Assembly (NCBI GenBank): GCA_001586965.3
Contig: LUCW03000005.1
Coordinates: 441,501 to 505,500, forward strand
Length of the DNA stretch: 64,000 nucleotides
Origin: Sphaeroforma sirkka
Taxonomy: Eukaryota; Opisthokonta; Ichthyosporea; Ichthyophonida
Direction of reading: 5' to 3'
Below, piece by piece: positions 55,102 through 63,952 of the stretch (position 1 is the stretch's first letter; each line of letters starts with the position of its first letter). The notes beneath the pieces were generated by a model that worked only from the letters and a program-made list of their open reading frames with translations, made no database searches and had not been told where the DNA came from. The position numbers and the translations under genes are program-made.

Positions 55102-57158
55102 ATGGACATTCCAACCTACCTAGACTACGAGCTCCCCCTCTGCGAGCGGCTCGATGCGCTGCACGCCATGGCCGCGCCCGACACCATGGAGGCCGTGGTG
55201 GGGCTGTGCCGTATCCGAGAGGACATGACCACCCGGCTCATGACGGCGTACATTGAGGGGGTCGCGGGTGACCGGCGGTTCGCGGACGCGCTGCGCATCT
55301 ACTGCCTGGAGGAGCTGGCGGACGCCGGGGCTACAGAGATGTTCTGCCGGGAGGTACTGGAGCCAGGGGGCGAGGGCGAGGGCGAGGGCCGGGCCCGGCT
55401 GCAAAACGTCTGGCAGGCCGTTGGCGGGCTGTGCAAGACACTCGGTGACCGGGCGGTGGTGGACGAGCTGCTGTGGGCCCTGTATGCCCGGCTGGTGGAC
55501 GTGGACAGCACGGAGGCGGTAGCGGCGACGGGCGTGGCGACCATGACCAGTGGTGGTGGTAGTGGCATGGCGGTGCGGGCCATTGACAAGAGCATGGTGT
55601 TCAGGGTGTACAGGCACGCCCCCATTGCCTGCCTACAGTTTGGTCGGACCAGTGCCTGCGGGATGTGGGACGAGAGCATCGCGCTGGCCACGTACGTGCT
55701 GGTGCAGCTCAAGTGCACGGTGCACAGCCTCGAGACGTGCCACACGCTCCTGCACCGAGTGTGCCACAATGCGGACGTGGGGGGACTCGCTGCGGTCGCG
55801 GGCGGCAGACACAGTCCTTCAGGTCACTGGGGCCGGGAGCGCGGAGTACATTGCGCTGGCCCGAGAGTTCCTGGCGATCTCGGAGCGGCAGCTGCTGGGG
55901 ACGATGGATGCGAGCAAAACGGTATACAAGCACAAGGAGAATGCCCACCTGTTTGACGGCACTGCGGCGCTGGCGTTCCTGTTTAAGCAGCGGCAGCGGT
56001 GTGTGAGGGCAGTGAGGGGCAGCGGCAGCGGTGGCGAGGGCAGTGAGGGCAGCGGCAGCAGCATTGGTGGCGAGAACAGTGAGGAGACAGCAGCAGCGGT
56101 GCGAGAACAGTGAGGGACAGCGGCAGCGGTGGCGAGAACAGTGAGAACAGCAGCGGCAGCGGCCGGCGGCAACAAGACGAGCAACAAGCAACAGCGGCAA
56201 TGATGGCAACAGCAACAGCGCATGGCTGAGAACAGCGCGAGACAGGCAGCAGCCAGCATGCAGCAAGCCGAACAGTGCAGAGACAGCCAGCTGTGCATGT
56301 GCAGCAGCGCAATGCAGAGGCAACGGCGGCAGCCAGTGGCGGCAATAAGAGCGAGCGGCGGCACGGCAGCAGTGTGAAGAACAGTGAGGGAGACAGCAAC
56401 AGCGATTGGCGAGAACAGTGAGAGACAGCAACAGCAGCCAGATGCAAAGAACAGTGAGGGGCAGCAGCAGCGGCAGCAGCGGCAGCAGTGGCGAGGCAGT
56501 GAGGACAGTGAGGGAACAGCAGCAGCAGCGGCGGCGGCAGCAGCGGCGAGCGGCGAGGCGAGTGGCAGTGAGGGCAGCGGCAGCAGAGGCGGCGGCGAGG
56601 GCGGTGGCGGCAGCGGTGGCAGCAGGGTCAGCGAGGCTCTCCCCAACCGGGTGGCCGGCCTTTGACTACCGTGTGTTCCTGGCCACGGAGCGCCCCGTGG
56701 CGTACGAGGGTGGTATCTTCACCGCACTGCTGTACCGAGCGGATACGGACGTTTGCCAGTTCAGTGGGCACTCGCTCGACGAGCTGCTCTCGGTGGTGTG
56801 TCGGCGAATCAAGGGCAGCGAGCACGTCGAGGCGCTGCTGGACCGGCTGTGCGAGGAGTGCGTGGATATGTCGGACCTGTGCACGACTGGCTTCGCGATG
56901 CGGGTCCTGAACGTGTTCGCGGGGATTGACCTGGAGGTGCCGCTGAGCGGGTTCGGGGTGGTGCTTGAGCTGCGTGAGGCAGTGATGACCATGCTCCAGG
57001 AGAAGGAGATCGACGAGACACCCGAGATTGTCAGGGTCCTCGATGACCGAGAGGTGCAACGGGAGTTGTTTGCACCGTACGCACAGCTCAAGGAGGCGAC
57101 GCTCCGGGCAGCACTCGAAGAGATCCGTGAATCGTTCCGGCAGTACCTGAAACCATAA
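55102..57158 (+). CDS. Helical protein with low-complexity centre, frame appears interrupted
   Basis: The N-terminal part (MDIPTYLDYELPLCERLDAL onward) is a continuous helical frame of over 220 residues. The C-terminal part (FDYRVFLATERPVAYEGG to FRQYLKP, ending at 57158) is again good coding sequence. Between them lies about 0.6 kb of CAGCGGCAG-type low-complexity repeat where no single frame is convincing. The gene looks broken, with about two interruptions. No family recognised; character resembles the protein at 41487. Its first 120 bp are duplicated at 49130. The upstream region is the end of transposon copy 2, so its promoter may also be displaced. Confidence 0.5.
55980..56640. repeat. 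CAG/CGG-rich low-complexity region
   Basis: Irregular mixture of GGCAGCGGCAGC, GAGAACAGTGAG and CAGCAGCAGCGG words without a stable period. Trinucleotide-type slippage could explain the loss of a continuous frame in the gene at 55102. Confidence 0.75.
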
Positions 57159-57208
57159 AGGTTTAGGGTTTAGGGTTTAGTGTTCTAAAATAAATTAATG
57201 AAAACAAA

Positions 57209-57604
57209 ATGCTATGTGGTTATCAAACGCTGTGCAAATCCGTTATGCCCATCATCTCTCGGCGACTCGGTGTCTCGAACGTGAGTACGGGGGATCGCGA
57301 GCAGTGGCTCGCGTACTTGGAAGACTACGTGGACACCGTCGAACGGCTCATGGGTTCGGGGGGGCACTGTAGGTTCGAGGTATACTCGGAAGCCCTGGAA
57401 GTCTGTGTGAACTTTGAAAAGTGCTTGAAGGCACGCAAAGCGTGTACGTGTCTTAAGTACGGGGGAGCCGCAGATCACGGCCACGCACGGGTTCTAGAGA
57501 TGTACGCCAAACTGACACACAAACTGGTGTCTGTGATACAATGGTATGAAAGTTTAGATCTCTGCACGCTAGATCGCCGCAATGCACGCAGGGATTGGTC
57601 CTAA
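57209..57604 (+). CDS. Hypothetical Cys-containing helical protein
   Basis: Protein of 131 residues, helical with several cysteines (MLCGYQTLCKS, HCRFEVYSE, KACTCLKYG, DLCTLDRRN). It starts after a TTTAGGGTTTAGGGTTTAG stretch and an AATAAATTAATG leader at about 57165-57200. It ends a few bases before the tRNA gene on the other strand. No family recognised. AT-richer than neighbours. Confidence 0.55.
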   Translation: MLCGYQTLCKSVMPIISRRLGVSNVSTGDREQWLAYLEDYVDTVERLMGSGGHCRFEVYSEALEVCVNFEKCLKARKACTCLKYGGAADHGHARVLEMYAKLTHKLVSVIQWYESLDLCTLDRRNARRDWS

Positions 57605-57620
57605 ATCCATTTCAAAAAGT

Positions 57621-57690
57621 CTCCAACACGGGAATCGAACCCATGGCAGATGAATGGGAATCATCTATGTTACCACTACACCAGTTGGAT
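57621..57690 (-). tRNA. tRNA-Gly (anticodon CCC)
   Basis: Folds as a cloverleaf on the minus strand: acceptor ATCCAAC/GTTGGAG (first pair mismatched), D-arm GTGT-AGTGGTA-ACAT, anticodon stem GATGA/TCATC with loop TTCCCAT, variable TGCC, T-arm ATGGG-TTCGATT-CCCGT. No CCA is encoded. The anticodon CCC reads GGG. A viral tRNA reading a GC-rich codon fits the genome composition. Confidence 0.85.
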
Positions 57691-57748
57691 TTTAATTTAT
57701 GGAGGACTAGTAGTCTAGAAGAGTTAAAAAAAAAAAAAAATCTTTATT

Positions 57749-58198
57749 TCATACGCCGTGTGTCTCTACAAACAGTCGTTGGTCTGGTGTCAGTAACTCA
57801 GAGTTGGCATTGATCAATTTCCACTTTCGATCGACACCTAGGGCGTCCATCGTTTCGTATGTAAAGTCGTCAAAGACGACAAAATAGCCCCGGTCGGCGA
57901 CGAGGTCCAGGTACTCGGTACATTCAGGCACCCGCTTGGTAGTGCGTCGCAGCACCTCCATCTGCTCGTCAAACATGGCCGGCGCCTTTTTGAGAATCAT
58001 GTCCAGAAGCAGTTCGGGGTTTTTCCCTCGCCGGACCAGCTCGTTGTACAAGTAGGGGGCCTCCCTGTGCCAGGTGACTGGCTTGCCCTCGAACACATCA
58101 CATGATGTCATGATGAGCTCGATGAGCTCCAGGGCCGAGTCGGATGCATTCTTCAAGTCGGGAGCAGTCGAGAAGACGGCGTCGATAATGAAGGACAT
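57749..58198 (-). CDS. Hypothetical helical protein
   Basis: Protein of 149 residues from MSFIIDAVFSTAPDL. It is helical and acidic/basic mixed; EAPYLYNELVRRGKNPELLLDMILKK, quoted in part as LYNELVRRGKNPELLLDM, suggests a repeated helical hairpin. It closes with RLFVETHGV. No enzyme motif or membrane segment. A T/A tract (58200-58215) precedes the start and an A14 run lies just downstream of its stop. No family recognised. Confidence 0.55.
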   Translation of the reverse strand: MSFIIDAVFSTAPDLKNASDSALELIELIMTSCDVFEGKPVTWHREAPYLYNELVRRGKNPELLLDMILKKAPAMFDEQMEVLRRTTKRVPECTEYLDLVADRGYFVVFDDFTYETMDALGVDRKWKLINANSELLTPDQRLFVETHGV

Positions 58199-58384
58199 TG
58201 TGTTTTTTTTTTTCTTCGAATTTTGTCTGCTGTGGAAAAGTGATTTGAAGCTACAAACACTGACGCCTTTTATACTTTGCAAATGGGGGCTAGTAGTCTA
58301 GAAATAAAAACGGTCCACAAATCAGGTCGGGCTGGTGGGCTATATAATCAAAAGAGCCGTGGCTTTGGACCCCAGTCTAGTAGC

Positions 58385-58590
58385 CCCGACCAGGTGGCGG
58401 CGAAATCGGGTCAATGTATGTTGTACAAAATAATTAGGTCTAAAGCCAAAACAATCGGGTCAATGTATGTTGTACAAAATAATTAGGTCTAAAGCCAAAA
58501 CAATCGGGTCAATGTATGTTGTACAATGACTGAAGAATCGGGTCTAAAGCCAAAACAATCGGGTTGCCGTGCTGGGAATCGGGTTGCCGT
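58385..58590. repeat. Short tandem repeat related to the 44365 array
   Basis: Three to four units with AGGTCTAAAGCCAAAACAAT, CGGGTCAATGTATGTTGTAC and AAAATAATT. The core words GTCTAAAGCCAAA, CGGGTC and GTAGTAC/GTTGTAC are shared with the array at 44365, so the two sets are one dispersed family. No gene between 58199 and 58591. Confidence 0.85.
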
Positions 58591-58591
58591 G

Positions 58592-59929
58592 CTAGAGTAC
58601 GAAATAGAGCACAATAGCAACTAGGATTAGCAGGATTGCTATACCTAGTGCAACCCACTTCGCATTGCTGCCACCCTCCTCGTCGCCACCGTCGTCACCA
58701 CCGACAGGCGCACTATCACCACCATCATCGCCGCCATCGTCAGCCTCCACCTGCTCTTGGTGGATAATGTCTGTCTTTTCGGATGCCTGCTCGACTTCGT
58801 TCTTGCACTCAGAGATCACATCTCCCCCAATGTTGGCGCCGTCCGCGACATCGACCTTACAGCTTTGGAGTGAAACGTCCGAACACGGAGTGCCGCCCAG
58901 CGCCACATTGCCCAGCCCGCTGTCTATACACCCCTGGTCCATGCACATAAACAGCTTGGAGGTCAGCGACACGTCTGGGAACTTTTTCTGCATGTCCGCC
59001 AGGTACGCATCGTTCTTGTCCTGGTTGAAGCACTCACACCGCGCCTTGCCGGAATTGATCGTCTTGGCACACCACGTCTTGGTCACAGGGTTTGCGTTGA
59101 CGGGGTTGTGCTGCGCCCACTTGAAGCAGTCGTTGTCGTCAAACCCCTTGGTGGCACAGTACGCGGTCATGTCGTTGGTGCACGCGTCGGTCTGGTTCGA
59201 TATGCCCGACGCAGAGCACGCCGAGGTCCCGGGCAGCCCGTCCACCATGCAGCACTGGAGCCTAAAGTACGGGTACTCTGTATTCGACGCCACGAGCGTC
59301 TTGAGCTTGACGTCCGACAGCTCCAGCAGCTGCACGTACACAGTGTAGCGCCCGTAGCCGTCGTCGTCGCTGCTGGCAAAGTACGGGTTGCCCCGGTCCG
59401 TGGTGCCCAGGTACCGCGTGGTGGAGCCGTCGAGCCGCATCGCGCACGACAGCAGCTTGCCCTTGGGTCCGTCTGTGACAGAGGACTCTCCCGTGGTCAC
59501 GTCGCGCGTCTCACACACGGCCCCGAGCCTCGCCACGGCGGCGGTTCCGGACCCCTGCCCCATACCCCCTACACCCACGGCGGCGACCTCCTTGCGGGCC
59601 TTGATGTACTTTTCCTCTGCATTCAGTGTCAGGTAGTGCCCCGAGGCCTGGTCCTTGAGGTCAAAGACTGGGTTGTCGCCCGTGTCGTGGCGGTACTCCA
59701 TCACAATGTCGGTGCCGCCGTACATGTCTTGCAGTGCCAGATAGCCGCTGGTCATGACGCCGAGCCCGTACAGGGTTGACGGGGGCTCGGTCTGCGCGGC
59801 GGTCGTGGCGGCGGTTGTGGGTGAGACGTACAGGCGGACAACGGCCTGGTCGAGCAGCGACGGGTTGGTCTTCCATATCTTGACGAGCTCGTCGCGCGGG
59901 ACGCCCTCGAGTTTCTGCACGGACGTCAT
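58592..59929 (-). CDS. Poxvirus A16/G9/J5-type entry-fusion-like membrane protein
   Basis: Protein of 445 residues with a C-terminal anchor (WVALGIAILLILVAIVLYF). The C-terminal ectodomain is Cys-rich in the order seen in the poxvirus A16/G9/J5 family: ACTNDMTAYC, DCFKWAQHN, KTWCAKT, ARCECFNQ, LFMCMDQGC, GTPCSDVSLQSCKVD and ISECKNE. An acidic Asp/Gly linker (DDGGDDGGD) joins it to the anchor. There is no N-terminal signal, as expected of proteins placed in virion membranes without ER secretion. Relatives form part of the fusion machine for entry. The N-terminal 200 residues are beta-rich and unassigned. Confidence 0.75.
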   Translation of the reverse strand: MTSVQKLEGVPRDELVKIWKTNPSLLDQAVVRLYVSPTTAATTAAQTEPPSTLYGLGVMTSGYLALQDMYGGTDIVMEYRHDTGDNPVFDLKDQASGHYLTLNAEEKYIKARKEVAAVGVGGMGQGSGTAAVARLGAVCETRDVTTGESSVTDGPKGKLLSCAMRLDGSTTRYLGTTDRGNPYFASSDDDGYGRYTVYVQLLELSDVKLKTLVASNTEYPYFRLQCCMVDGLPGTSACSASGISNQTDACTNDMTAYCATKGFDDNDCFKWAQHNPVNANPVTKTWCAKTINSGKARCECFNQDKNDAYLADMQKKFPDVSLTSKLFMCMDQGCIDSGLGNVALGGTPCSDVSLQSCKVDVADGANIGGDVISECKNEVEQASEKTDIIHQEQVEADDGGDDGGDSAPVGGDDGGDEEGGSNAKWVALGIAILLILVAIVLYFVL

Positions 59930-60025
59930 TTAGTAGTAGGGATTTAAAAAAAAAATTGTTGGTGGCGCTCATCGTTCACGCCTTTCGCGTGAGGGGTCCA
60001 GAGAGCCGTGTTGCCTGTAGACTAT

Positions 60026-60068
60026 TATATAAGACGTCTACAAGGGCGGTTTCAATCACACTTTACAT
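60026..60068 (+). promoter_or_regulatory. Viral promoter of the kinase gene
   Basis: TATATAAG at 60026-60033 lies about 25 nt before TTCAATCACACTTTACA at 60051. The ATG at 60100 follows a CCCCTAAAACA leader, which is shared with the leader before the GIY-YIG gene at 40001. Confidence 0.6.
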
Positions 60069-60099
60069 TTACCAAGTTTTGAGAACAACCCCTAAAACA

Positions 60100-61182
60100 A
60101 TGCGTACTCCCAACAGCCCGTTAACGTCTGGTGTGACAACAACCCCCAAGGCAGCACGGCCCCTGTCGCTGCTGGCCGAGGCGATTGCGCAGCTTGAAAA
60201 GTACCAGCCAGCGAGGGTAGCCCCACCGTGCACGCCAGCCCGGGCAGTTCGGAGACCCTTTACGCTGGCTGAGGCCATTGCGCGGATCGAAAACCCTAGA
60301 AAAGCAACCCCGCCAGCTCCCGAAGTGCTGCCACGGGACAACGGCCAAAGGACCAGGGGTCCCGTGTTGCAGCGGTTCACAAACGGCACAAAGACGGTTG
60401 AAGTCTACAAGGATGTGGTGGTCAAAATCTACAGTGGGGGCGAGGACGTGGCCCAGTGTGCCGAGCACGAGCACCGTATGGCCGTGGCGTTTGCGGGGCA
60501 CCCGCACATCATGGACGTCCTGGGGGGAGTAGTCAGGGTATCGGACCCGTTGCGGGGGCAGGGGCTGACAATGCTGCACCTGCGTAACCACGGGGTTGAA
60601 CTGACGGATGCGATGAACGGCAACATAACGTTGAGAGAAAAGGTCCTGGTGGTGAGCCAGATTGCGTCGGCTGTGCGCTGCCTGCACTCGAACGGCTATG
60701 TGCATCGCGATATTAAGATTGACAACGTCTGCCTACGCCGTGTCGCACATGGGTCGATCGCCGCCACGCTTGTGGATCTGGAGACATGCATGTGTGTCGA
60801 GGATATCAACCCCCAGGGTGTGACGGGTACGCGAGCCTACTTCCACCCGACGATGGTGGCCAACATGAAGATGGGCAGGGACCCCTTTGCCGACCTGGAC
60901 GTGCTCGACGCTGACCGCTGGGCGTTTGCCGTGATGGTGGTATCGCTGTTCCGCCACCGGCACCTGTGGGAGCTGGCTGACGAAGAGGGCGATGCCCAGT
61001 ACGCTTCGTTCATCGGCACCCCGAGTCCCCTGTTTGACAACGTGCTGGTTGAAATGTCAAACTTGGAGGGCAATGTGGTAGCGGAGAACATGATGTACAC
61101 GGCGCTCAACGTGTTGCGAAACTATCGCGATGATCATTCAAGGTGTATGGAGGACTACGGCTGGTGTCCAGCACCACTTTGA
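60100..61182 (+). CDS. Serine/threonine protein kinase-like
   Basis: Protein of 360 residues. An N-terminal region has two similar segments (LSLLAEAIAQLEKYQPA and FTLAEAIARIENPRKA) that may be short docking motifs. The kinase domain starts near residue 90: VVVKIY (Lys about 108), AEHEHRMAV (helix-C Glu), GYVHRDIKIDN (catalytic loop, Asp about 202, Asn about 207) and LVDLETC (about 225). The metal-binding DFG is DLE here, so activity is possible but unusual. The Gly-rich loop is also not standard. TGTRAYFHPT stands for the usual activation-loop G-T-x-x-Y-x-x-P-E. Soluble. Confidence 0.82.
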   Translation: MRTPNSPLTSGVTTTPKAARPLSLLAEAIAQLEKYQPARVAPPCTPARAVRRPFTLAEAIARIENPRKATPPAPEVLPRDNGQRTRGPVLQRFTNGTKTVEVYKDVVVKIYSGGEDVAQCAEHEHRMAVAFAGHPHIMDVLGGVVRVSDPLRGQGLTMLHLRNHGVELTDAMNGNITLREKVLVVSQIASAVRCLHSNGYVHRDIKIDNVCLRRVAHGSIAATLVDLETCMCVEDINPQGVTGTRAYFHPTMVANMKMGRDPFADLDVLDADRWAFAVMVVSLFRHRHLWELADEEGDAQYASFIGTPSPLFDNVLVEMSNLEGNVVAENMMYTALNVLRNYRDDHSRCMEDYGWCPAPL

Positions 61183-61283
61183 ATGACGTCTAGTGTTAGA
61201 GCTTGGGGTTGTAAAATAAATAAATAAATAAATAAATATATAGATAAAAATTATCAGATTTATTGTTGGACCCGACCAGAGGT

Positions 61284-62654
61284 CTAGGGCTTAAAGATCG
61301 GCGCCTTCTGACCCTGGATCAGGACGTACATGTCATCGACCACCACGGGCTTGTCGAGCTTGATCTTGATCTCGGCACCCGGCAGCAGGAGCTTGAGATT
61401 GGCCGTCTTGATCGTCTGGCCGTTGCACACCAGGTACGCGTCGTGGTAGACCGCTGCGGCCCCGTAGTTGACGAGCGTGACGGAGCTCGCGGCCGTGTCC
61501 TTCTTGAGCTTGTCCTTGAGCTTGAGGCGGTACCCCATCATTGCGCTGGCAGTGTGTATCCGCTCTTTTTTAGAATTTTTAAACACGCCGTTGCCCATGG
61601 CGTACGTCAGCCACCAGAGCTTCGCGCAGTCCTCGAAGCGCACCATGTCCGAGGAGCTATTGAGCGACTCTGGGCTATTACTGAACTCGCCGCCAATGGC
61701 TTGGCTCTGAGCGCGTTCGTCGACCACAAAGCCATCAAACATCCGGGTGATGTACTCGATGGTCTCGCGGCGCTTGTCCAGCAGCGTGTCTGAGAACACG
61801 CCGTAGCCAAAGTCGGTGCCACTGGCCACCCCCTGTGTCAGGGCGTCATTGCTAATGGCAAACGGGATCTTGAGGCTGGCCTTGCACTGCGCGAGGTACT
61901 GCTCCACAAACTCGGGGCTGGGGAACGTTACACCACGGGACATCTGCCCCCCGTAGAGGTGAAATTCACTCCAAAACCCAAAGCCGACCTGCAGGTATGC
62001 GATGCCGTTGTTGCCGTTGTAGCGCTCGGCGAGGTGGCGCACAAACTCGAGCACGAACGCTTGGTACGTCGCGTTCGTCCAGTCGGGGTAGTGGTGGCGT
62101 CCGTCATTGGACTTGACCTCCTTGTAGTCGCCGCGGGCCTTGATGAAGTGCGGCACGTAGGTCTCCTTCTCACTGGGCGACCCCATGTCGCCGATGCGCA
62201 GAATGAGCGCGTTGCCGCGCTCCTGGGTCTTGGTGATCTGGGCGTCGAGATGCGTCCAGTCCGGGGCGGGGAACTTGTAGCTGCTGCTGGGGGCGCAGCG
62301 GTTCTTGATGAGCAGGCGGCTGGTGCGGCGGAAGCGGCTCTCCTCAGGCTCGGACTCGGACTCGGGGCCCGTCTTGTCGGGCTCGGTATCCGTTTCAGAG
62401 TCGGATTGAGAGTCTGAAGCAGTTTCAGATTCCGTCTCCGAGCCGGTCTCCGAGTCAGTCTCCGATGCAGTCTCCGAGTCCGATCCCTCCGAGGCCGCAC
62501 GCCGCTTGTCCTTGGGGTACACGTCGCTGTACTTTATACCAAAGTACTCGAGGCGCAGAAAGTCATATTCTTTGGACATGCCGCTCGTGGCCCAGTACGC
62601 AATGCCGGTCAGCGGCATGACCTCGGTGCTGGTGTCGGTCTTGGGCTCAAACAT
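61284..62654 (-). CDS. DUF4832/DUF4874-like protein with acidic Ser/Glu repeats
   Basis: Protein of 456 residues, paralogue of the partial gene at 1-1170. Residues about 60-105 are a Ser/Glu/Asp/Thr repeat (SETASETDSETGSE type). The C-terminal 330 residues form the domain: GNALILRIGDMG, AYLQVGFGFWSEFHLYGG (G-x-W-x-E-x-H core, about 205), FAISNDALTQGV and IGGEFSNSPESLN. A beta-sandwich-like end (LKLLLPGAEIKIKLDKPVVV) completes it. No signal or membrane segment, unlike the paralogue. Glycoside-hydrolase-type TIM barrel is inferred. Confidence 0.7.
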   Translation of the reverse strand: MFEPKTDTSTEVMPLTGIAYWATSGMSKEYDFLRLEYFGIKYSDVYPKDKRRAASEGSDSETASETDSETGSETESETASDSQSDSETDTEPDKTGPESESEPEESRFRRTSRLLIKNRCAPSSSYKFPAPDWTHLDAQITKTQERGNALILRIGDMGSPSEKETYVPHFIKARGDYKEVKSNDGRHHYPDWTNATYQAFVLEFVRHLAERYNGNNGIAYLQVGFGFWSEFHLYGGQMSRGVTFPSPEFVEQYLAQCKASLKIPFAISNDALTQGVASGTDFGYGVFSDTLLDKRRETIEYITRMFDGFVVDERAQSQAIGGEFSNSPESLNSSSDMVRFEDCAKLWWLTYAMGNGVFKNSKKERIHTASAMMGYRLKLKDKLKKDTAASSVTLVNYGAAAVYHDAYLVCNGQTIKTANLKLLLPGAEIKIKLDKPVVVDDMYVLIQGQKAPIFKP

Positions 62655-62771
62655 GTTTTTGCCCTTGTCTTTTGTATTGGCTGGTGTGTTTGTCTCGCTT
62701 TAATTCATTACTCGCTTTAATTACATTTGACGCTGCTGGATGATTTCGTTTTTTTATTTTTTATTTTTCAT

Positions 62772-63413
62772 CTACTTCAAGTCGCGGATGATGTACTGCA
62801 CCTCGTGGATGTCGCGGTAGTCGCCGCACTTGCGGTACAGACCAAACTTGCTGCGCAGATTCTGGTGAGTCTTGCCGTCAAAGTTATTGGCGCGCACCGA
62901 CACGTTCGCGCTAACGCCCTTGCCGCGACACGACGCATCGAGCTTTAGTATGTTCTTGCCAAACAACCCGTGCACGCGGAACTCGAGCCACTGGTCGTAG
63001 ACGTCGGCCAGCTTGGCGATCCGCTGCGTCTTGAAGAAGTTGCCCGGGCTGTTCAGGTACACCTCGGTCTCGGAGATGCTGACGGTGAGCGGCGGCAGCG
63101 ACGCCCTGGTCTTGATCTGGTACAGGTGGTAGAACTTGCCGCTCAGTTTCGAGTTGAGGCGGGTGGGCTTGCGGATGCGCATGGCGAACTTGGCGTCAAA
63201 GGTGTCGCCCAAATTTATGTATGGGGTTTTGACCTCGTTTCGCTGGCGGTCAGCCTTGGCACCATCGGCACCGTCTTTGTCCGCTGGGTACATGAGCACC
63301 CGGAGTACGTCGTCCGCGGAGTTGTAGACGAAGTGGGGCTTTGAAGATGAGTTTTTAGGGGGGCTTTCCTCGACGGCAAGACCATATTTGTCAAAAAAAG
63401 AGGGCAGTTTCAT
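62772..63413 (-). CDS. Polysaccharide-lyase-like jelly-roll protein
   Basis: Protein of 213 residues. The pattern GKFYHLYQIKTRASLPPLTVSI, quoted in part as FYHLYQIKTRASLPP, followed by QWLEFRVHGLF, then SKFGLYRKCGDY, fits the heparin-lyase-I/PL14/PL20-type beta-jelly roll. In these families the Q-I-K and final K-x-G-h-Y-R strands line the sugar cleft. No signal peptide is present. It lies beside the DUF4832-like gene, so the two may act on the same polymer. Family is by fold pattern, not a firm match. Confidence 0.6.
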   Translation of the reverse strand: MKLPSFFDKYGLAVEESPPKNSSSKPHFVYNSADDVLRVLMYPADKDGADGAKADRQRNEVKTPYINLGDTFDAKFAMRIRKPTRLNSKLSGKFYHLYQIKTRASLPPLTVSISETEVYLNSPGNFFKTQRIAKLADVYDQWLEFRVHGLFGKNILKLDASCRGKGVSANVSVRANNFDGKTHQNLRSKFGLYRKCGDYRDIHEVQYIIRDLK

Positions 63414-63552
63414 TCTTGGTTTATTTCATGACCCATGGCCTGGTTTGGGTGGAATTGTGGTTTGGCACATGTGTGCAAACGACAGTTTTGAAAATGAGCA
63501 CAGCTGTGCACATTTTTGTCACTGAGCCCCCCACACAATTTTGCGTGGCGGA

Positions 63553-63949
63553 CTAGAACAGCATACTCATGTCGCGTCGATCGCCTGGAGCGCTCACGAA
63601 GCCCATGCTCTCGTACAGCGGGACGAGCTCGTCGTTCAGGGCGTGGAGCGCGAGCTCGCCTACTCGGAGCATCTTGCAGGCGTTGACGATAAACTCAATG
63701 ATGGTCCGGCCGCCGCGGATCTCGGTGCAGACGAGGTTGATGATGGCGAGGCTGTCGTCGACGTTGACGGAAGCAAAACCACAGACTCTGCCGTCGATGC
63801 AGTTGACCACAAACGTGTTGCCGATGCTTAGGAATGTCTTGACCTGGTCGTTTGTAAAGGCTTTGCGGCAGATGACATTGCGTCCATCGGGAGTAGCCCG
63901 CATGATCTTGGTCAAGAGACGACCTGTCATTGTCTGGTATACCTCGAGC

Positions 63950-63951
<2 letters not shown>
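63553..63951 (-). CDS. GNAT-type N-acetyltransferase-like protein
   Basis: Protein of 132 residues. VCGFASVNVDDSLAIINLVC gives the central GNAT strands, TEIRGGRTIIEFIVNAC resembles the acetyl-CoA loop and helix (usual R/Q-x-x-G-x-G/A), and LHALNDELVPLYESMGF matches the classic N-x-x-A/hhhY-x-x-(L/M)-G-F end motif. Length is near the minimum of the family. Substrate unknown. It starts right beside a (GT)n run that reaches the window end. Confidence 0.8.

Positions 63952-63952
<1 letters not shown>

Noticed and set aside
57165-57185. TTTAGGG repeats as plant-type telomere sequence
   Set aside because: Only about three units inside the genome next to genes; most likely chance or a short simple repeat.
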